A DNA stretch of 8,637 nt from DATGFK01 sp040007395 (GTDB taxonomy: Bacteria; Chloroflexota; Anaerolineae; Aggregatilineales; UBA2796), in assembly GCA_040007395.1 (NCBI GenBank), contig JBDTVG010000087.1, forward strand, positions 1 through 8,637, read 5' to 3'. Under the pieces are notes generated by a model. That model did no database searches, was not told the origin of the DNA, and was given only the letters and a program-made list of their open reading frames with translations. Shown here one piece after another: positions 6,157 to 8,637 of the stretch (position 1 is the first letter of the stretch; each line of letters starts with the position of its first letter). Both the position numbers and the translations under genes were made by a program.

Positions 6157-6509
6157 GTGCCATCCCCGGAAATTCCATAGGTTAACGATTGTCCTTTATC
6201 CAGTTTGGCGAGAATGTCGGTAGGTAGCGCTTCTGTGTTCAACTCACGCAGTTCCTCACGCACGATGATCTTATGCGTGCCTTCCTCGGCAAAGGTTGTG
6301 CGGCCTGTCGCCACGATAACCCGCTGCCCATTGACCATCAGGCGATCTAGTACAACCAGTGCGCTTTGCAGGATCGTCGCGATTGGCCCCAGCGTGAGTC
6401 GCGCCCGGTCAATAACGCCTGCCATCCAGTTCTGTAATTCTGCCCAAAAGGCCAGTGCCACAACAGTGACAAGGCCAGCGATAGCGATGGCGGCGATGGG
6501 TCCCCACAC
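6153..6509 (-). CDS. Small membrane-anchored protein, third gene of the operon, 118 aa
   Basis: The family is not recognised. Residues 3-22 form one hydrophobic helix (PIAAIAIAGLVTVVALAFW), then NW at 27-28, so the protein is probably a single-pass membrane protein with most of its mass on one side. It resembles the first gene of the operon: the hydrophobic helix ends in AFW with NW a few residues on, a VLDR segment (53-56) matches GVDR, and a charged HKIIVREEL strand is followed by EALPTDILAKL (93-103). The latter is a degenerate version of the tail shared by the other two small proteins. The start is GTG at 6509-6507. It is supported by AGGAG nine bases upstream, which overlaps the previous gene's TAG. 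It ends in an ATGA overlap with the ATPase gene. It may be a truncated or diverged paralogue. Confidence 0.75.
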   Translation of the reverse strand: MWGPIAAIAIAGLVTVVALAFWAELQNWMAGVIDRARLTLGPIATILQSALVVLDRLMVNGQRVIVATGRTTFAEEGTHKIIVREELRELNTEALPTDILAKLDKGQSLTYGISGDGT

Positions 6510-6521
6510 GATGCGCGGCTC

Positions 6522-7028
6522 CTAGTGCGGGATCGCGTAGCCAAGTGTGACTGGCTGACGCGCCCGGATTAGGCGTTCGCGGACATCATCGGGGATCTCC
6601 TGCCACTCGATCTCGCGTTCAGCCGTCCACCGCAAAATTTGCGGTAGTCGCCCGTTCGTTTGGCGTGGAGCCATATACGCTTCGACTTCAAGGTACTGCT
6701 TGCCGTTGCGCTGCGAAAACGTGACTTTCGCATCGATCAACGTATCTTGAACGCGACGAGCCAGTTCAGGATAGCTATCGGCTTCACCTAGCAAAATCTT
6801 CGTCGCGGTGCTAACTTCAATATCGGGGCGCGTCTGGTTGAGCCACCGTGCTAGAGTCTCTGACACCCACTGATCGACAAATTCGCGGTACTGCTGATCA
6901 AGCGGTTGGATCGCACTCCGCATCTCGCGCCCACCGATCCCAAACAGCCGCAGAATCAATCGCACAAATTCACGAAATAAACGTTCCACGAAGCCGGGAT
7001 CGGCTTGCGGGTTTTCGCGCTGTGACAT
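6522..7028 (-). CDS. Uncharacterised protein with amphipathic N-terminus and shared C-terminal tail, second gene of the operon, 168 aa
   Basis: The family is not recognised. There is no clear transmembrane helix. Residues 13-31 (FVERLFREFVRLILRLFG) form an amphipathic, cationic helix that could lie on a membrane. A mainly helical middle part (45-105, with DQWVSETLARWL) is followed by a beta-like stretch (KVTF...KQYLEVEAYM) and then the tail EWQEIPDDVRERLIR (141-155) with TLGYAI after it. That tail is almost the same as in the first gene (WHELPDDVREKFIR). The ATG at 7028-7026 lies 25 bases after the first gene's stop; the ribosome-binding site is only a modest AAGG/GGGA stretch. The TAG stop is 12 bases before the GTG of the third gene. 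The spacing indicates one transcript. Confidence 0.78.
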   Translation of the reverse strand: MSQRENPQADPGFVERLFREFVRLILRLFGIGGREMRSAIQPLDQQYREFVDQWVSETLARWLNQTRPDIEVSTATKILLGEADSYPELARRVQDTLIDAKVTFSQRNGKQYLEVEAYMAPRQTNGRLPQILRWTAEREIEWQEIPDDVRERLIRARQPVTLGYAIPH

Positions 7029-7053
7029 GCCTTGTCCCTTATCCCTTAATCTC

Positions 7054-7479
7054 TTATTTTTTCAACTTCAATTCCATCTCGACAGAGGCGGCTTGACGGC
7101 GGATAAACTTCTCGCGCACATCATCGGGCAGTTCGTGCCACGGCACAATATCGGCGGCTTCCAGTTCAATAATATCACCGTCTTCCTTGAGCATCTCGGC
7201 TTTGACGACTTTTTCCTGTTCGCGCCCGCCATTGACCTGCCGAAACAACACCCGCGCCCGGATGAGCCGTGCCTGCACCTCAGTTGCTGCCCGCTGCACC
7301 AAAATCACCGAGCGATCCACGCCTGCCAGAATCAAGAGAAACGCTTCCTTTACATCGTCACCAAACAATTCACCAAGCCAACCCGCGATACGTTGGTTAG
7401 CCCAGTTTACAATCTGCTTCCAGAACGCCACCGCTAGCGTAACTGCGATTCCGGCGGCGGCGATGACTATCCATCCCAT
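7054..7479 (-). CDS. Small membrane-anchored protein with shared C-terminal tail, first gene of the operon, 141 aa
   Basis: The family is not recognised. Residues 3-20 are a hydrophobic helix ending in VAFW, followed by NWANQRIAGWLG, so it is probably a single-pass membrane protein. A helical region (43-80, with GVDRSVILVQRAATEVQARLI) leads to a charged beta-like strand (EKVVKAEML) and an acidic strand (DIIELEAADI). It ends with the tail WHELPDDVREKFIR (114-127) and a Lys-rich end. The start chosen is ATG 7479-7477 because an ideal GGAGG lies eight bases upstream. A longer frame to 7548 adds 23 residues with no signal and places this strong ribosome-binding site inside the coding region. No clear promoter was found between this gene and the insertion sequence, which ends 104 bases upstream of the ATG. 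Confidence 0.8.
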   Translation of the reverse strand: MGWIVIAAAGIAVTLAVAFWKQIVNWANQRIAGWLGELFGDDVKEAFLLILAGVDRSVILVQRAATEVQARLIRARVLFRQVNGGREQEKVVKAEMLKEDGDIIELEAADIVPWHELPDDVREKFIRRQAASVEMELKLKK

Positions 7480-7487
7480 GTTTATAT

Positions 7488-7492
7488 CCTCC
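7488..7492 (-). promoter_or_regulatory. Strong Shine-Dalgarno that sets the operon's first start
   Basis: GGAGG on the minus strand (7492-7488) sits eight bases before ATG 7479-7477. It is the best ribosome-binding site in the operon and decides for the 141-aa over the 164-aa form of the first protein. Confidence 0.7.
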
Positions 7493-7583
7493 ACTGTAGA
7501 GACTATACGTAGGATAGCCGAAAAATGGTGCAGAATATTAAGCCTCACGACTTTTGCCTAAACCTTAAATCACTATAATAACG

Positions 7584-7596
7584 TGGCTCATGTTAA
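7584..7596. repeat. Left terminal inverted repeat of the insertion sequence
   Basis: TGGCTCATGTTAA is the exact inverse of 8571-8583. It contains the transposase stop codon (TGA on the minus strand, 7590-7588). Confidence 0.85.
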
Positions 7597-8515
7597 GTGG
7601 GTGTGCAAAGCGACGAGCGCGGCAACGAAGTCAGGTGTGATGCGCTGGAGATTGATGTGAAACTCACAGATGGCAAGATAACCAGGTAGGAATTTCTTAT
7701 GAACCCCGCGAAAGAGGCGCATGAAGTTGCGAACGAGGGTCCACATCCCTTCGACAGTATTGATATGAACTTCGCGGATGCCGTCACCATCGTCATCGCG
7801 TGCCCATTCTTTCTGGGCATGACAAACCGTTTGGTAAGGGCGGTCAACGTGGTCATCGCCGCGCCATTCATCGGTATAGACGTGTCCACCATCCGGAGCA
7901 AAGTGCTCGACATGGGCACATAACGTCGTGCGGTCAGTGTGTTCTACCAGGCGAAGGCGCACTTTCCCACGCTCGCGTCCGACTGTCCCCACAATCGGCG
8001 GTCGGTCATTGGCATAGGTGCCATGTCCTCGTCGTTTGTTGGCTCGTCGTCGCGGTGGATCTGTGGGGTTCAGAGGTGGTTCGCCTTTTTTTCCGCATTC
8101 TGGTACATTTCATCGGTTTCAGTTGCTTCATCGGTCAAGCGAGGGGTATCGGGCTGTAACAGATGAGCATTGGCCTGGATTTGGGTGCGCAGTGCTTGCA
8201 CCGTTTGGCGACAAACGCCCACTTCATTCGCTAAAATCTGCGCTTGTTCACCTTTAACAATCCCCCGTACTAATAAGACGGCTTGTTCCGTCGCCCCTCA
8301 AACACCGTTCCACTGAAGACGTTGTAGGTCTTGTCACACGACCGACAGCGATAATCCTCTACCTCGGTGACTGTGCGTACTCGAAAGAGTCGGGCTTGCC
8401 CTAGTCCTGCCCCGCAGCGCGGACAAACTAGCCCTTTGGGATGGAAATGTTCCATTAGCCACTCATAACTACTTTGCCTTGATAGCAAATCGACTATAGG
8501 AAATTCAATCGGCAT
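7588..8515 (-). pseudogene. IS1595/ISXO2-like DDE transposase read in three frames (309 aa if joined)
   Basis: The product would cut and rejoin the ends of the surrounding element. Frame 1 (8515-8294) gives a zinc ribbon with CPRC (31-34) and CRSC (57-60), then FSGTVFEG. Frame 2 (8294-8085) continues with a helix-turn-helix-like part and ETDEMYQNA, which holds the first catalytic Asp (D135). Frame 3 (8085-7588) contains RRRANKRRGHGTY, VYTDEWRG (D216) and INTVEGMW (E256). The DDE triad is thus intact across the frames, and the joined length is normal. Both changes are -1 steps: at GAG-GGG-CG (G-run 8297-8294) and at the slippery heptamer A_AAA_AAG (8091-8085). They may be single-base losses in homopolymers (true decay or sequencing error), or the second may be programmed frameshifting. 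The ATG at 8515 has GGGAG (8527-8523) seven bases upstream. Confidence 0.82.
8085..8091 (-). promoter_or_regulatory. Slippery heptamer A_AAA_AAG at a transposase frame change
   Basis: In the frame-2 reading the codons are GAA AAA AAG GCG, so the heptamer is in the exact register known for -1 ribosomal frameshifting in insertion sequences. Slipping back one base continues as GGC GAA CCA, which is the frame carrying the rest of the transposase. The unshifted frame stops four codons later at TGA (8072-8070). Confidence 0.5.
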
Positions 8516-8570
8516 TGCGCTTCTCCCACCGCCTTTACAATTCCTTCAGTGTACCCTTTTGCACCTTGCT

Positions 8571-8583
8571 TTAACATGAGCCA
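8571..8583. repeat. Right terminal inverted repeat of the insertion sequence
   Basis: TTAACATGAGCCA is the exact inverse of 7584-7596. Its ATG (8576-8578) is in frame with the transposase-like sequence that follows on the plus strand. Confidence 0.85.
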
Positions 8584-8637
8584 AGTTTTCTTAAAAATGA
8601 CAGGGTTGACCATTGAAGAATTCGACGAATTGTTGAA
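8576..8637 (+). CDS. N-terminal fragment of a second transposase (IS5/DDE_Tnp_4-like), cut by the window edge
   Basis: Twenty codons are readable: MSQVFLKMTGLTIEEFDELL. The FLKMTGLTIEEFDELL part resembles the N-terminal helix-turn-helix preceding IS5-type DDE_Tnp_4 transposases, where LTGL-x-x-x-x-F-x-x-L is common. The first ATG lies within the inverted repeat of the IS1595-type element, and a second in-frame ATG is at 8597. The natural N-terminus of such proteins often extends a little further upstream, so the insertion sequence may have cut into this gene, with a fortuitous start supplied by the repeat. Family assignment from 20 residues is tentative. Confidence 0.5.
   Translation, partial: MSQVFLKMTGLTIEEFDELL

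Larger units (their letters stand above)
7584..8583 (-). mobile_element. IS1595-family (ISXO2-like) insertion sequence, 1000 bp
   Basis: The ends are a perfect 13-bp inverted repeat, TGGCTCATGTTAA (7584-7596) and TTAACATGAGCCA (8571-8583). A further shared GTGCAAA lies a few bases inward on both sides. One transposase gene fills the interior on the minus strand, and its TGA stop lies within the left repeat. IS1595 elements normally make 8-bp target duplications, but the flanks TAATAACG (7576-7583) and AGTTTTCT (8584-8591) do not match. The insertion may therefore be old, rearranged, or one product of recombination between copies. It lies just upstream of the four-gene operon in the same orientation. 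Confidence 0.85.

Noticed and set aside
7480..7548. Longer N-terminus for the first operon gene (164 aa)
   Set aside because: It would bury an ideal GGAGG-8-ATG within the coding region, has no good ribosome-binding site of its own, and adds residues unlike a leader or membrane segment.
7570..7602. Outward promoter from the insertion sequence driving the four-gene operon
   Set aside because: A TATAGT (minus strand, 7577-7572) is present, but candidates for -35 at 16-18 bases (CACTTA, CCACTT, CCCACT) do not match, and TTAACA in the repeat is only 13 bases away.
7939..8257. Plus-strand open frames inside the insertion sequence
   Set aside because: Antisense to the transposase, whose zinc-ribbon and DDE motifs are clear on the minus strand.
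1..8637. CRISPR array, tRNA, rRNA or prophage attachment site
   Set aside because: No regularly spaced direct repeats, cloverleaf or rRNA-like stretch was seen; all repeats found are inverted or dispersed.

Overview
This is an accessory stretch of a bacterial chromosome of moderate GC content. Its best lineage clue is a family of short palindromic intergenic modules with the core CCCTAAATCCCTC...GAGGGACTT. I associate these, with moderate to low certainty, with Chloroflexota (Herpetosiphon- or Kouleothrix-like filamentous bacteria). No rRNA, tRNA or housekeeping gene is present to confirm this.

Layout. The left edge holds the probable first codons of a minus-strand gene (1-28), a small hairpin, and a minus-strand extended SDR epimerase/dehydratase-like gene (153-1139). 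A gene-free stretch of about 770 bases follows (1140-1913). It contains an AT-rich segment, a near-consensus sigma70 promoter with a hairpin downstream, and two abutting MITE-like elements. Both are flanked by TA and share one TA dinucleotide, and each carries one copy of the palindromic module. Next is a large plus-strand single-chain restriction-modification protein (1914-5021): an N-terminal EFK-type nuclease motif, an Eco57I-like N6-adenine methylase core and a C-terminal recognition domain. Its stop codon lies inside a third module copy. The third and fourth copies, with two G-quadruplex-type tracts, fill the whole convergent gap up to 5235.

The second half is a compact minus-strand operon of four genes, transcribed from 7479 to 5236. 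Three small proteins (141, 168 and 118 aa) are followed by a 306-aa AAA+ ATPase. The first and third small proteins share an N-terminal membrane segment with an AFW...NW signature. The first and second share a nearly identical C-terminal tail (W-x-E-[LI]-P-D-D-V-R-E), and the third has a degenerate version of it. I know of no named system with this arrangement, and it is the best candidate here for an undescribed one. One reading is that the membrane proteins form an assembly that the ATPase remodels or extracts by engaging the shared tail.

Upstream of the operon lies an exactly 1000-bp IS1595/ISXO2-like insertion sequence (7584-8583) with 13-bp terminal inverted repeats. Its transposase is complete in motifs (zinc ribbon and DDE triad) but is spread over three reading frames joined by two -1 steps. 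One step falls exactly on the slippery heptamer A_AAA_AAG. The right edge (8576-8637) holds the start of a second transposase, probably of the IS5/DDE_Tnp_4 type, whose first ATG lies inside the inverted repeat. The mix of transposons, MITEs and a solitary restriction-modification gene suggests a genomic island with frequent turnover.
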